A stretch of 64,000 bases of DNA, taken from the NCBI RefSeq assembly GCF_003428645.1, contig NZ_QVQH01000008.1, forward strand, positions 124,001-188,000. Direction: 5' to 3'. Both the position numbers and the translations under genes were made by a program. The notes beneath the pieces are model-generated. The model was not told the DNA's origin. It did no database searches and saw nothing but the letters and a program-made list of their open reading frames with translations. The stretch comes from Geodermatophilus marinus. Its GTDB lineage: Bacteria > Actinomycetota > Actinomycetes > Mycobacteriales > Geodermatophilaceae. Positions 7,933-15,605 of the stretch are shown here, piece after piece (position 1 is the first letter of the stretch; every line of letters starts with the position of its first letter).

Positions 7933-10664
7933 GCGCGTCGTGGGGCACCAGTGACGGGACGGACGCGGGAGCCCCCGCGCGGCGGCGTGGCCCCGGGTCG
8001 GTGCTCGACAGCGTCGGTACCGGCGTGCACAGTGCGCTGGTGCCACCGGGAGCCCTGCACCACCGGGTGACCGCTGCCCTGGCGAACTGGCAGCTCGACG
8101 ACGCCGAACGGCTGCTGACCGCCGTCGGCAGCGACCCCTCGCCGTACGTGGCGCCGGCCCCCCGCGACGGCTCGGCCGACGACGCCGACGGCCCCGTCGT
8201 CGCCGACGCCACCCCCGGGGACCTCGGCCGGGCCTGGGCCGACACGCTGCGTGCCGAGCTGCTGGTGCGCCGGCTCCGGGTGGCCGGGTTCACCCTCGTC
8301 GGCGACCCGGTCGAGCCGCCGCACGGCACCGGCTCGCCACCGGCCCTGGACCTGCACGCCGGCGTGGCCGGGCTGCTCGGCGACGAGCAGGACGACGACC
8401 CGCGCGCGACCTCGGCCTCCCGGGCGGCGCTGGCGATCGCGCTGGTCCGCTCGGCGCGGGCCGCCTTCGACGCCACGGAGGACGACCTGCAGCGCGCCGC
8501 CGGCCTGGTCCGGCACGCCCGCATCGAGCTCCTCTCCCGGCGCGTCGACGCGGCCATGGACGAGGCGGTCGAGGCGGCCAGCCTGCTCGACGCGGCGCTG
8601 CCGGACTCCGAGCTGCTCACCGAGACGCTGTGCACCCTGGCCGGCGTGCTCGCCGACCTCGAGCTGATGCCGCTGGCCCTGGACTACCAGCGCCGGGCGC
8701 ACGGGACGGCCGCCGCCGGCGGGGACCTGCTGGTCGCGCGCACCGCCGCCCGGCTGGGCGAGCTGTGCGCGGAGCTCGGCGAGGCGCTGCTGGACGACGG
8801 CGACGCCGGCTCGGCGGCCGTGCACTTCGCCGAGGCCCGGGAACTGGCCGAGCGGGCGCTGGAGCTGCTGCCACCCGAGGCCGCCGACGCGGTCCTGGCC
8901 GCCCAGGTGGTGCACGGCGGGGCGCTGGTCGGTCTCGGCGAGCACGCCGCGGCGGCCGGGCCGCTGCGCGCCGCCGTCCGGACGGCCACGGCCAGCGGCG
9001 ACCGGGCCCTGCAGGCCGCCGCGCTGCTGGCGCTGGGCCGCGCGCTGCGCCGCCAGGGCGACGGCACGGGCGCCGACCGGCAGCTGGCCCGCGCGCTGGC
9101 CCTGGCCACCGAGCACGGGCTGGCCCGGGTGCGCCGGGCGGCGCTGCGCGAGCTGTGCACGCTGCACGCCGAGCGGGACGACGCCGGGCGCGCGCTGCCC
9201 TACCTGCAGGCCTACCTCGCCGACGAGCTGGAGCGGGTCGACGAGCGCCGCACCCGGTGGGTGGAGCTGTTCGGCCGGCGCAAGAGCCTCCTGGAGACCG
9301 AGCGGGCCGCCGGGCAGCTGCGCCGCCAGGCCTACGAGGACCCGCTCACCCACCTGCCGAACCGGCGCTACGCCGAGGCCCGGCTGGACAGCCTGCTGTC
9401 GGCCGGGACCACCCCGGCGCTGGCGGTCGTCGACGTCGACCGCTTCAAGGCCATCAACGACGCCGCCGGGCACCCGGGCGGGGACGCCGTCCTGCGCACG
9501 GTCGGGGAGCTGCTGGTGGCCGGGGTGCGCGACACCGACGAGGTGTGCCGGTGGGCCGGCGACGAGTTCGTCGTGCTGCTGCCCGACACCACCGCGGAGC
9601 AGGCCGAGCGGGCGTTGGAGCGGGCGCGCCGGGCGGTGGCCGGGTACGACTGGCCCGCGCTCGGTGTGCACCTGCCGGTGACCATCAGCGTCGGCATCGC
9701 CTCGGCCACCCGCGGCGACGACCGGCGCACCCTGTTCGCCGCCGCCGACGGCGTGCTCTACGACGCCAAGCGCGGTGGCCGGGACCGCGTCGTCCGCCTG
9801 TCGGCGGTCACCCAGACCCGCCCGGTGGAGCCGCCCCCGGCCGCGGGACCCGCCGCCCCCGCGGAGCCGGCCGCGCCCGCGGTGCCGCCGGCCCCGGCCG
9901 GTGCCGCCGACGGCTTCGCACCGCTGCTGCTGGACCCGCCGCTGGGCCTGGGCGGGCCCGGCGACCCGCCCCTGGGCCCGGTCCCCCCGCCGCCGGCACC
10001 GCAGGCGCCCGTCCCGCAGCGGCCGGCCGCGCCGGAGGGCCCCGCCGAGCCGGAGGTCGTGTGGGCGACCGGCCGCAGCACCGAGCAGGTGCTGGCGCTG
10101 GTGCGCCAGGCCCGGCGGGAGCACCCGGACCGGCCGGCGGTGGTGGTCCGCGCGGCGGCGGAGACCCTGGTCGCCCTGGCCGGCGAGCACGACGGCCGCA
10201 CGACCGTCGACGCCGCGGCGATGGCGGCCGCCGTTGGGCCGCTGCCGGAGGCGGTCGGGCGGATCGGGGTGCTGTGCGGCAGCGCCGCGGACGCCCCGGT
10301 CGCGGCCGAGGCGGCGTTCGCGGCCCGGATCACCGGCACCGAGGTCGTGCGGGTGGACGACGTCGGCGGCAGCCGGGTCCGGCCGCTGCTCACCGACCGC
10401 GCGCTGCTGCACGACGCCGACTGCCTGGTCGTCGTGGCCGGCCTCGACGCCTCCCTCGCCGGGCTGGTCGGCGCGATGACCGACGTGCCGATCGTCGCCG
10501 TCCCCACCTCGACCGGGCAGCCGGGCACGCTGGGCGCCTTCGGTGCGCTGCTGAGCATGCTGAACTCCGCGTCGCCCGGCGTGGTGGTCAGCACCATCGA
10601 CAACGGCCACGCCGCGGGGGTCTTCGCCGCCCGGATCGCGCGCCGGGCGCACCGCCAGCGCTAG
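7929..10664 (+). CDS. larB: TPR-GGDEF-LarB fusion protein
   Basis: 911 residues in one uninterrupted frame. Residues 1 to about 470 are helical and TPR-like. A GGDEF domain follows (YEDPLTHLPNRRY, VVDVDRFKAIND, AGDEF at 543-547, I-site RDTD). Then comes a Pro/Ala-rich linker (about 632-705). From about 705 to 905 there is a LarB domain (AIR-carboxylase-like fold): PEVVWATGRSTEQV, IGVLCGSAADAPVAAEAA, CLVVVAGLDASLAGLVG, IVAVPTSTGQPGTLGAFGAL, TIDNGHAAG. LarB carboxylates and hydrolyses NaAD in the first step of nickel-pincer nucleotide synthesis. The usual short N-terminal region of LarB is missing. The position I align with the catalytic cysteine (MLNSC in typical LarB) is Ala881 (MLNSA). The next gene is larC, which supports the LarB assignment; no larE is in the window. 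Confidence 0.82.
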   Translation: MSASWGTSDGTDAGAPARRRGPGSVLDSVGTGVHSALVPPGALHHRVTAALANWQLDDAERLLTAVGSDPSPYVAPAPRDGSADDADGPVVADATPGDLGRAWADTLRAELLVRRLRVAGFTLVGDPVEPPHGTGSPPALDLHAGVAGLLGDEQDDDPRATSASRAALAIALVRSARAAFDATEDDLQRAAGLVRHARIELLSRRVDAAMDEAVEAASLLDAALPDSELLTETLCTLAGVLADLELMPLALDYQRRAHGTAAAGGDLLVARTAARLGELCAELGEALLDDGDAGSAAVHFAEARELAERALELLPPEAADAVLAAQVVHGGALVGLGEHAAAAGPLRAAVRTATASGDRALQAAALLALGRALRRQGDGTGADRQLARALALATEHGLARVRRAALRELCTLHAERDDAGRALPYLQAYLADELERVDERRTRWVELFGRRKSLLETERAAGQLRRQAYEDPLTHLPNRRYAEARLDSLLSAGTTPALAVVDVDRFKAINDAAGHPGGDAVLRTVGELLVAGVRDTDEVCRWAGDEFVVLLPDTTAEQAERALERARRAVAGYDWPALGVHLPVTISVGIASATRGDDRRTLFAAADGVLYDAKRGGRDRVVRLSAVTQTRPVEPPPAAGPAAPAEPAAPAVPPAPAGAADGFAPLLLDPPLGLGGPGDPPLGPVPPPPAPQAPVPQRPAAPEGPAEPEVVWATGRSTEQVLALVRQARREHPDRPAVVVRAAAETLVALAGEHDGRTTVDAAAMAAAVGPLPEAVGRIGVLCGSAADAPVAAEAAFAARITGTEVVRVDDVGGSRVRPLLTDRALLHDADCLVVVAGLDASLAGLVGAMTDVPIVAVPTSTGQPGTLGAFGALLSMLNSASPGVVVSTIDNGHAAGVFAARIARRAHRQR

Positions 10665-10701
10665 GGATCGACCAGGGGCGCGCTCCCACCCGCTCCGACC
10701 G

Positions 10702-10766
10702 TGAGGAAGAGGAAGCCATGCCTACGCATCGGGCCCGCGGACGTGGGGATGGCTTCCTGTGCCCAG
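10702..10766. repeat. 65-bp palindromic intergenic repeat, family B copy 2
   Basis: Arms AGGAAGCCAT (10710-10719) and ATGGCTTCCT (10749-10758) are perfectly complementary and centred at 10734. Length and layout match copies at 1982 and 24794. Unlike the others, it lies between two co-directional genes, the larB fusion and larC, where a hairpin could attenuate or process the transcript. Confidence 0.65.
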
Positions 10767-10800
10767 GGCACCCGGCCGCGCTCTCCGGCAGGACGACGGT

Positions 10801-11973
10801 GTGATCGCCTGGCTGGACCTCGCCGCCGGCTGCAGCGGGGACCTGCTGCTCGGCGCCCTCGTCGACGCCGGGGTGCCGCTCGACGTCCCGGCCGCCGCGG
10901 TGGCCGCGCTGCCGGTCGAGCGCGTCCGGCTGGTCACCGAGCAGGTCTCCCGGCACGGCCTCGGCGCGACCCGCGTGCACGTGCACGCCCCGGCCTCGAC
11001 CGAGCACCGGACCTGGGCCGACGTCCGCGGCCTGCTGGGCGCGGCCGCGCTGGCACCGGGGGTCCGGGACGGCGCGCTGGCGGTGTTCGAGCGGCTGGCG
11101 CGGGCGGAGGCGCGGGTGCACCGCACCGACCCCGGGTCGGTGCACTTCCACGAGGTCGGGGCGCTCGACGCGCTGGCCGACGTGGTGGGCGTGGTCGCCG
11201 GGTTCGCGCACCTGGGGCTGGACCGGGTCACCGCCTCGCCGGTGGCGCTGGGCAGCGGCTCGGCCCGCAGCGCGCACGGGCTGGTGCCGGTGCCGGCCCC
11301 CGCCGTCCTGGAGCTGCTCGCCGGGGCCCCGGTGCACGCCGGCCCGGTGCCCGCCGAGGCGTGCACGCCGACCGGCGCGGCGCTGCTGGCCCACCTCGTC
11401 GACGAGTGGACCGCCCTCCCGGCGCTGCGGGTGCAGCGGGTGGGCACCGGCGCGGGGGCCCGCGACCCCGAGCAGCTGCCCAACGTCGTCCGCCTGGTGC
11501 TGGGCGAGCCGGCGGCGCCGGCCCCCGCCCGGCCGGTGGTGCTCGAGGCCAACGTCGACGACCTCGACCCGCGGCTGTGGCCCGGCGTCCTCGACGCGCT
11601 GCTGGCCGCGGGGGCCTCCGACGCCTGGCTGACCCCGGTGTTGATGAAGAAGGGCCGGCCGGCGCACACCCTGTCGGCGCTGTGCGCCCCGGGCGCGGTC
11701 GCCGCCGTGCAGGCCGCCGTCTTCGCCACCACCTCGACCATCGGGCTGCGCCTGGTGCCGGTGGACAAGGTGGCGCTGGAGCGGGCGGGCACGTCGGTGG
11801 CGGTGCTCGGCGGCCGGGTGGGCGTGAAGCTCGCGGTCGCCGGCGGGCGGCTGGTCAACGTCAGCGTCGAGTTCGAGGACGTCGCCGCGCTGGCCCGCGA
11901 GCGGGGGCTGCCGGTCAAGGAGGTGCTGCGGGCGGCCACGGCGGCGGCGGAGCAGGCCTACCCGGTCAGCTGA
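10801..11973 (+). CDS. larC: LarC, nickel insertion protein for the nickel-pincer nucleotide cofactor
   Basis: 390 residues. It begins with the family hallmark IAWLDLAAGCSGDLLLGALVDAG and contains the metal-site motif VHFHEVGALDALADVVG. The C-terminal half carries VLEANVDDLDPRLWPGVLDALLAAGASDAWLTPV and the lysine-rich MKKGRP. LarC cyclometallates the bisthiocarboxylic mononucleotide with nickel using CTP. Here it is a single frame, whereas in Lactobacillus LarC is made by ribosomal frameshifting. GTG 10801 matches the normal family N-terminus and has AGGA upstream. It overlaps the convergent MFS gene by 8 bases. Confidence 0.9.
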   Translation: MIAWLDLAAGCSGDLLLGALVDAGVPLDVPAAAVAALPVERVRLVTEQVSRHGLGATRVHVHAPASTEHRTWADVRGLLGAAALAPGVRDGALAVFERLARAEARVHRTDPGSVHFHEVGALDALADVVGVVAGFAHLGLDRVTASPVALGSGSARSAHGLVPVPAPAVLELLAGAPVHAGPVPAEACTPTGAALLAHLVDEWTALPALRVQRVGTGAGARDPEQLPNVVRLVLGEPAAPAPARPVVLEANVDDLDPRLWPGVLDALLAAGASDAWLTPVLMKKGRPAHTLSALCAPGAVAAVQAAVFATTSTIGLRLVPVDKVALERAGTSVAVLGGRVGVKLAVAGGRLVNVSVEFEDVAALARERGLPVKEVLRAATAAAEQAYPVS

Positions 11974-13069
11974 CCGGTGCCCGGCGGCGCACGCCGGCGG
12001 CCACCACCGGGACGACGGCGAGCACGACGAGCGCCACGCCGCCGATCCCGCCCAGCGCCCAGGCGGCGAAGACCGGCAGCGAGGCCAGCTCCACCCCCAG
12101 CCCGGCCACCGAGGTCACCGTCGCGCGGTGCCGCCCGGGCACCCGGTCCTGCAGCCGCGCCTCCCCCACCACCAGCACCGCGATGTACACGCCGTACCCG
12201 ACGGCGACGCCGAGCAGCGTGACCGGGTGCACCCAGAGCGCGGCGGCGCCGAGGAGCAGCCCCGCGGTGGCCAGCAGCACCGGCAGGGCCCGGTCGGGCA
12301 GCTCGGCGGCCCGGCCGGCCAGCGCGCCACCCAGCGCCCCGGCCAGGGAGGCGGCGAGCACGGCGTACGGGACGGCGACGGTGGGGACGCCGCCGCCGGC
12401 GGCCAGCAGCGGGAAGTACTCCTCGACCGCGTCCAGGCCGCCGAGCAGCGCGACGGCCAGCACCACCAGCCGCAGCCCCGGCCGGCGCAGCGTCTCCCGC
12501 AGCCCCCCGGCGAGGCCGTCGGCGTCCTCCTCGTCCGCGACGTGCCGGGCCTCGGGGAAGCGGGTGGCCAGCGCGGCGGCGGCCAGGCAGATCGCGACGC
12601 TGGCCCAGCCGACCGCCTCGTAGCCGCCCGCCGCGACCAGCACGCTGGCCAGGACGGCGGTGGGCACCTGGACCAGCAGCTCGGCCGCGGTCACCCACCC
12701 GGCGACCCGGGCGTAGGACGGCGTCGCACCCACCGCGGCCAGGCCGTCGTAGACCAGCGCCTCGCTCGCCCCGGAGACCATCGCCCCGGCCACGCCCCAG
12801 ACGGCGAAGCCGACCGCGAAGCCCCAGAGCCCGGGGGCCGCCGTCCACAGCACGAACCCGGCCGCCTGCAGCACCCCGGCCAGGACGACGACGCCGCGGC
12901 GGGACCACCGGTCGGCCAGCACCCCGGCGGGGACCTCGGCCAGCAGCCCGGTCACCGACCAGAGCGCGAACAGCGCCGACACCTGCGCCTCGGACAGCCC
13001 GGTGTCGAGGAAGAGCAGCGCGTACAGGGGGTAGTACGGCACCAGCTCGGACAGCGCCGCCCAGCCCAC
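11966..13069 (-). CDS. MFS transporter
   Basis: 367 residues with about 12 predicted membrane helices. The MFS signature after helix 2 reads LADRWSRRGVVVLAG. The second half begins around residue 190 after a charged linker (EARHVADEEDADGL). Substrate cannot be read from the sequence. The first usable start is GTG 13069. An ATG at 13138 is in the same frame but separated from it by an in-frame TGA (13124-13126) after only four codons (MPFR-stop-RTTAPALPP). Starting at 13069 keeps the first helix intact but leaves no basic N-terminal tail. Confidence 0.75.
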   Translation of the reverse strand: MGWAALSELVPYYPLYALLFLDTGLSEAQVSALFALWSVTGLLAEVPAGVLADRWSRRGVVVLAGVLQAAGFVLWTAAPGLWGFAVGFAVWGVAGAMVSGASEALVYDGLAAVGATPSYARVAGWVTAAELLVQVPTAVLASVLVAAGGYEAVGWASVAICLAAAALATRFPEARHVADEEDADGLAGGLRETLRRPGLRLVVLAVALLGGLDAVEEYFPLLAAGGGVPTVAVPYAVLAASLAGALGGALAGRAAELPDRALPVLLATAGLLLGAAALWVHPVTLLGVAVGYGVYIAVLVVGEARLQDRVPGRHRATVTSVAGLGVELASLPVFAAWALGGIGGVALVVLAVVPVVAAGVRRRAPVS

Positions 13070-13196
13070 CGCGAGCCGGGCCAGCGGCCGGGCGGCGGGC
13101 GGCAGCGCGGGGGCGGTCGTGCGTCAACGGAACGGCATGCGGGGACCGTAGCGCGGCTCACCCCCGGCGGCAGCCGGTTTTCCCGGCCGCTGCGGC

Positions 13197-13202
13197 TAGG
13201 GT
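13197..13202 (+). promoter_or_regulatory. Candidate -10 box (TAGGGT) for the manganese-riboswitch transcript
   Basis: TAGGGT fits TANNNT and would start transcription at about 13209-13210, immediately before the first conserved aptamer bases. No strong -35 hexamer is visible. Confidence 0.35.
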
Positions 13203-13208
13203 GGGCGG

Positions 13209-13316
13209 CCGAGAAGGGGAGCAGCCCCCCGTCCGCTGGTCGACACGCCGGCGCCCGCCCCGCGGCGGTCGCCCGGTCAGCGGGCCCGCGCACCGCGTGG
13301 GAGGGCGAGACCTCCG
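13209..13316 (+). ncRNA. yybP-ykoY manganese riboswitch aptamer
   Basis: The leader of the GDT1-type gene contains the two diagnostic blocks of the yybP-ykoY class: GAAGGGGAGCAG at 13213-13224 (consensus AAGGGGAGUAG) and GGCGAGACCT at 13304-13313 (consensus GGCAAGACCU). They are about 85 bases apart. Between them GTCGACACGCCGG and CCCGGTCAGC fit the conserved internal-loop strands. The class binds Mn2+ and is a known leader of UPF0016/GDT1 transporters, so gene context agrees. One deviation is C for U in the first block. Confidence 0.8.
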
Positions 13317-13351
13317 ACCGGAGCAGACCCGTCGCGGCTGCCGGTCGGAGG
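13311..13351 (+). promoter_or_regulatory. Riboswitch expression-platform hairpin
   Basis: CCTCCGACCGG (13311-13321) pairs perfectly with CCGGTCGGAGG (13341-13351). The 5' strand overlaps the last conserved aptamer bases (GACCTCC), so folding of the aptamer and of this hairpin should be mutually exclusive. Without Mn2+ the hairpin could stop transcription. There is no U-tract, so a terminator is inferred from geometry only. Confidence 0.6.
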
Positions 13352-13397
13352 CGGCCCGCACCCGCCCGGCCGTGCCGCCGAGCGGAGGAGGACCCCC

Positions 13398-13997
13398 GTG
13401 CTGTCCCTGACCGTCGTGGCGACCGCGTTCGCCCTCGTCCTGCCGGTCGAGCTGCCGGACAAGACGCTGTTCGCCAGCCTGGTGCTGGCCACCCGGTTCG
13501 CCCCGCTGCCGGTGTTCGTCGGCGTCGGCACCGCCTTCGGCCTGCAGGTCGCCATCGCGGTGACGGCCGGCAGCCTGCTCTCCCTCCTCCCGGAGGCGCT
13601 GGTCAGCGGGGTGGTCACGGTGCTCTTCCTCGTCGGCGCCGTCCTGCTGTGGCGCGCGGCCGGCAGCGGCCCCGAGGAGGCCGGGGAGGCCGCCGACGCA
13701 CGGGAACGGACGTCGTTCCTGCGCGCGGCCACGATCTCCTTCGGCGTCCTCTTCGCGGCGGAGTGGGGCGACCTCTCCCAGCTGGCCACCGCCGGCCTGG
13801 CCGCCCGGCTCGGGGCACCCGTCTCGGTGTTCCTCGGCGCGTGGGCGGCGCTGCTGGTCGTCTCGGGCCTGGCGGTGTTCCTGGGGTCGAGGCTGGCCGA
13901 CCGGCTGCCGGTGGCGCTCATCCGCCGGGTGGCCGCGGCACTGTTCCTGGTGTTCGCCGTGGTCGCGGCGGTGGAGACGGTGACCGCCCTGACCTGA
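13398..13997 (+). CDS. TMEM165/GDT1 (UPF0016) family transporter, probable Mn2+ exporter
   Basis: 199 residues with about six membrane helices in two homologous halves. Each half carries the family motif E-x-G-D-(K/R)-(T/S) in a variant form: ELPDKT (about residues 18-23) and EWGDLS (about 117-122). An acidic cytoplasmic linker separates them. Bacterial members export Mn2+, and the yybP-ykoY riboswitch just upstream gives independent support for manganese control. GTG 13398 has a GGAGGAGG ribosome site. The variant residues in both motifs (Pro for Gly, Leu for Lys/Arg) are worth noting. Confidence 0.88.
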   Translation: MLSLTVVATAFALVLPVELPDKTLFASLVLATRFAPLPVFVGVGTAFGLQVAIAVTAGSLLSLLPEALVSGVVTVLFLVGAVLLWRAAGSGPEEAGEAADARERTSFLRAATISFGVLFAAEWGDLSQLATAGLAARLGAPVSVFLGAWAALLVVSGLAVFLGSRLADRLPVALIRRVAAALFLVFAVVAAVETVTALT

Positions 13998-14122
13998 CCG
14001 GGCAGGCGGCGGCCCGCGGGTCACCTCATGGGGGGAGCGCCGCTCAACCGGCGCCCGGACCCCGCCGTTGGGAGGGGGGACGCGGGCGGCAGGCCGCCGC
14101 CCGGGTCCGGGAGGAGGGCACC

Positions 14123-15589
14123 ATGACAGCGCTGCTCGAGCCGCCGCGCAGCCGGACCGACGACGTCCTGGCCGACCTGGACCTCCTGGGCGCCCCCGCC
14201 GACCCCGAGCTGGCCGCGCTCGTCCGCGTCGCCGCGGCCGTCACCGGGACCGCGCAGGCCACGGTCAACCTCCTCGACCCGCGGACCCAGCACAGCCTGT
14301 CCCCCGACGGCGTGTTCGACGGCCGCGTGCCGCGCGGGGACTCGCTGTGCGCCGTCGTCACCGGGTGGGCGCCGCGGGTCTACGCCTTCGCCGACCTCGC
14401 CGCCGAGCCCGGGTTCGCCGGCAACCCCTTCGTCGACGGCCGCCGCGGCCGGGTGCGCGCCTACGCGAGCGCGCCGCTGGTCGTCGGCGGGACGACGGTC
14501 GGCACGCTGTGCGTCCACGACGAGCGGCCGCACGAGTTCACCCTCGCCGAGTGCGACCGGCTCGCCGACCTGGCCGTCCTCGCCCTCCGCCTGCTCACCC
14601 GGCGCCGGGAGGAGCGGCGGACCGCGGAGCTGGCCGCCGCGCGGGCCGCCGCCGACGACGAGCTGGCCCGGTCCGAGGCGTTCAACCGGGCGCTGCTCGA
14701 GGCGCTGCCGGTCGGGGTGGTGGCCGCGGACGCCGACGGCCGGGTCCGGCTGTTCAACCGGGTCAGCCGCGAGTGGCACGGCATGGACGCGCGGCCCGAC
14801 GTCCCGCCGGGCGAACTGCCCGCCACCTTCTCCCTCACCGAGGCCGACGGTCACCCCATGGCCCCGGAGCGGGTGCCGCTGACCCGCGTGTTCAGCGAGG
14901 GCGTGGTGCGCGAGGCGACCGTGCGGATCGCCGCCCCCGACCGGCCGCCCCGTCTCGTCACGGCCTCGGGCACCCAGGTGCGCGACGACGCCGGGCGGCT
15001 GATCGGGGCGGTCGTCGCGATGGCCGACGTGACCGCGCAGCGCGCGCTGGAGACCGCGCTGCGCACGGCCGCGCTGCACGACGCGCTCACCGGGCTCGCC
15101 AACCGGCGGCTGATGGTCGACCGGCTCGAGCAGCTGCTGCGGGCCACCCGTCGCACCGGGGCCCCGCTGGCGGTGCTCTACTGCGACCTCGACGGGTTCA
15201 AGCCGGTCAACGACGTGCACGGCCACGCCGTCGGCGACGAGGTGCTGGTGCAGGCCGCCCGGCGGCTGGCCGCCTCGGCACGCCCGGACGACACGGTGGC
15301 CCGCATCGGCGGCGACGAGTTCGTGGTGCTCTGCCCCGGGGTGGCCGCCGAGGCGGCCGGCCGGGCCCTCGGCGACCGCATCGCCGGCGCCTTCGACGGC
15401 CCGTTCACCTGCGCCGACGGCAGCCGGCACCGGGTGGGCGTGAGCGTCGGCGTGGCGCTGTGCACCGCGGAGGACACCCCCGAGAGCGCGCTGGCCGCGG
15501 CCGATGCGGCGATGTACCGCGTCAAGGCGGCCCGCGACGGCGCCGCGACGCGGCCCGGGCAACCGGGCCGGGTCCCGCAGCCGGCCTGA
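14123..15589 (+). CDS. GAF-PAS-GGDEF diguanylate cyclase
   Basis: 488 residues. A GAF domain (about 20-165) has the form seen in cytosolic sensors (ATVNLLDPRTQHSL, FVDGRRGRVRAYASAPLVV). A coiled linker of Arg/Glu/Ala-rich helix follows, then a PAS domain (about 190-310, LEALPVGVVAADADGRVRLFN). A complete GGDEF domain (about 320-480) carries HDALTGLANRRLM, YCDLDGFKPVND and IGGDEF, with an RPDD inhibitory site five residues before the signature. Unlike the two GGDEF proteins upstream, the signature is canonical. There are no membrane helices. ATG 14123 has GGAGGAGG seven bases ahead. Signal unknown. Confidence 0.9.
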   Translation: MTALLEPPRSRTDDVLADLDLLGAPADPELAALVRVAAAVTGTAQATVNLLDPRTQHSLSPDGVFDGRVPRGDSLCAVVTGWAPRVYAFADLAAEPGFAGNPFVDGRRGRVRAYASAPLVVGGTTVGTLCVHDERPHEFTLAECDRLADLAVLALRLLTRRREERRTAELAAARAAADDELARSEAFNRALLEALPVGVVAADADGRVRLFNRVSREWHGMDARPDVPPGELPATFSLTEADGHPMAPERVPLTRVFSEGVVREATVRIAAPDRPPRLVTASGTQVRDDAGRLIGAVVAMADVTAQRALETALRTAALHDALTGLANRRLMVDRLEQLLRATRRTGAPLAVLYCDLDGFKPVNDVHGHAVGDEVLVQAARRLAASARPDDTVARIGGDEFVVLCPGVAAEAAGRALGDRIAGAFDGPFTCADGSRHRVGVSVGVALCTAEDTPESALAAADAAMYRVKAARDGAATRPGQPGRVPQPA

Positions 15590-15605
15590 CCCGCCCGGCC
15601 GGGCG

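Noticed and set aside
5224..8046. A 940-codon minus-strand open frame covering both pheA and the first GGDEF gene
   Set aside because: Only the part up to 6162 is real (pheA). The upstream portion is the antisense of a well-supported GGDEF gene and is open only because of high GC.
12128..14122. Long plus-strand frame in front of the GAF-PAS-GGDEF gene
   Set aside because: It runs antisense to the MFS gene and through the riboswitch region. The ribosome site and domain start place the real start at 14123.
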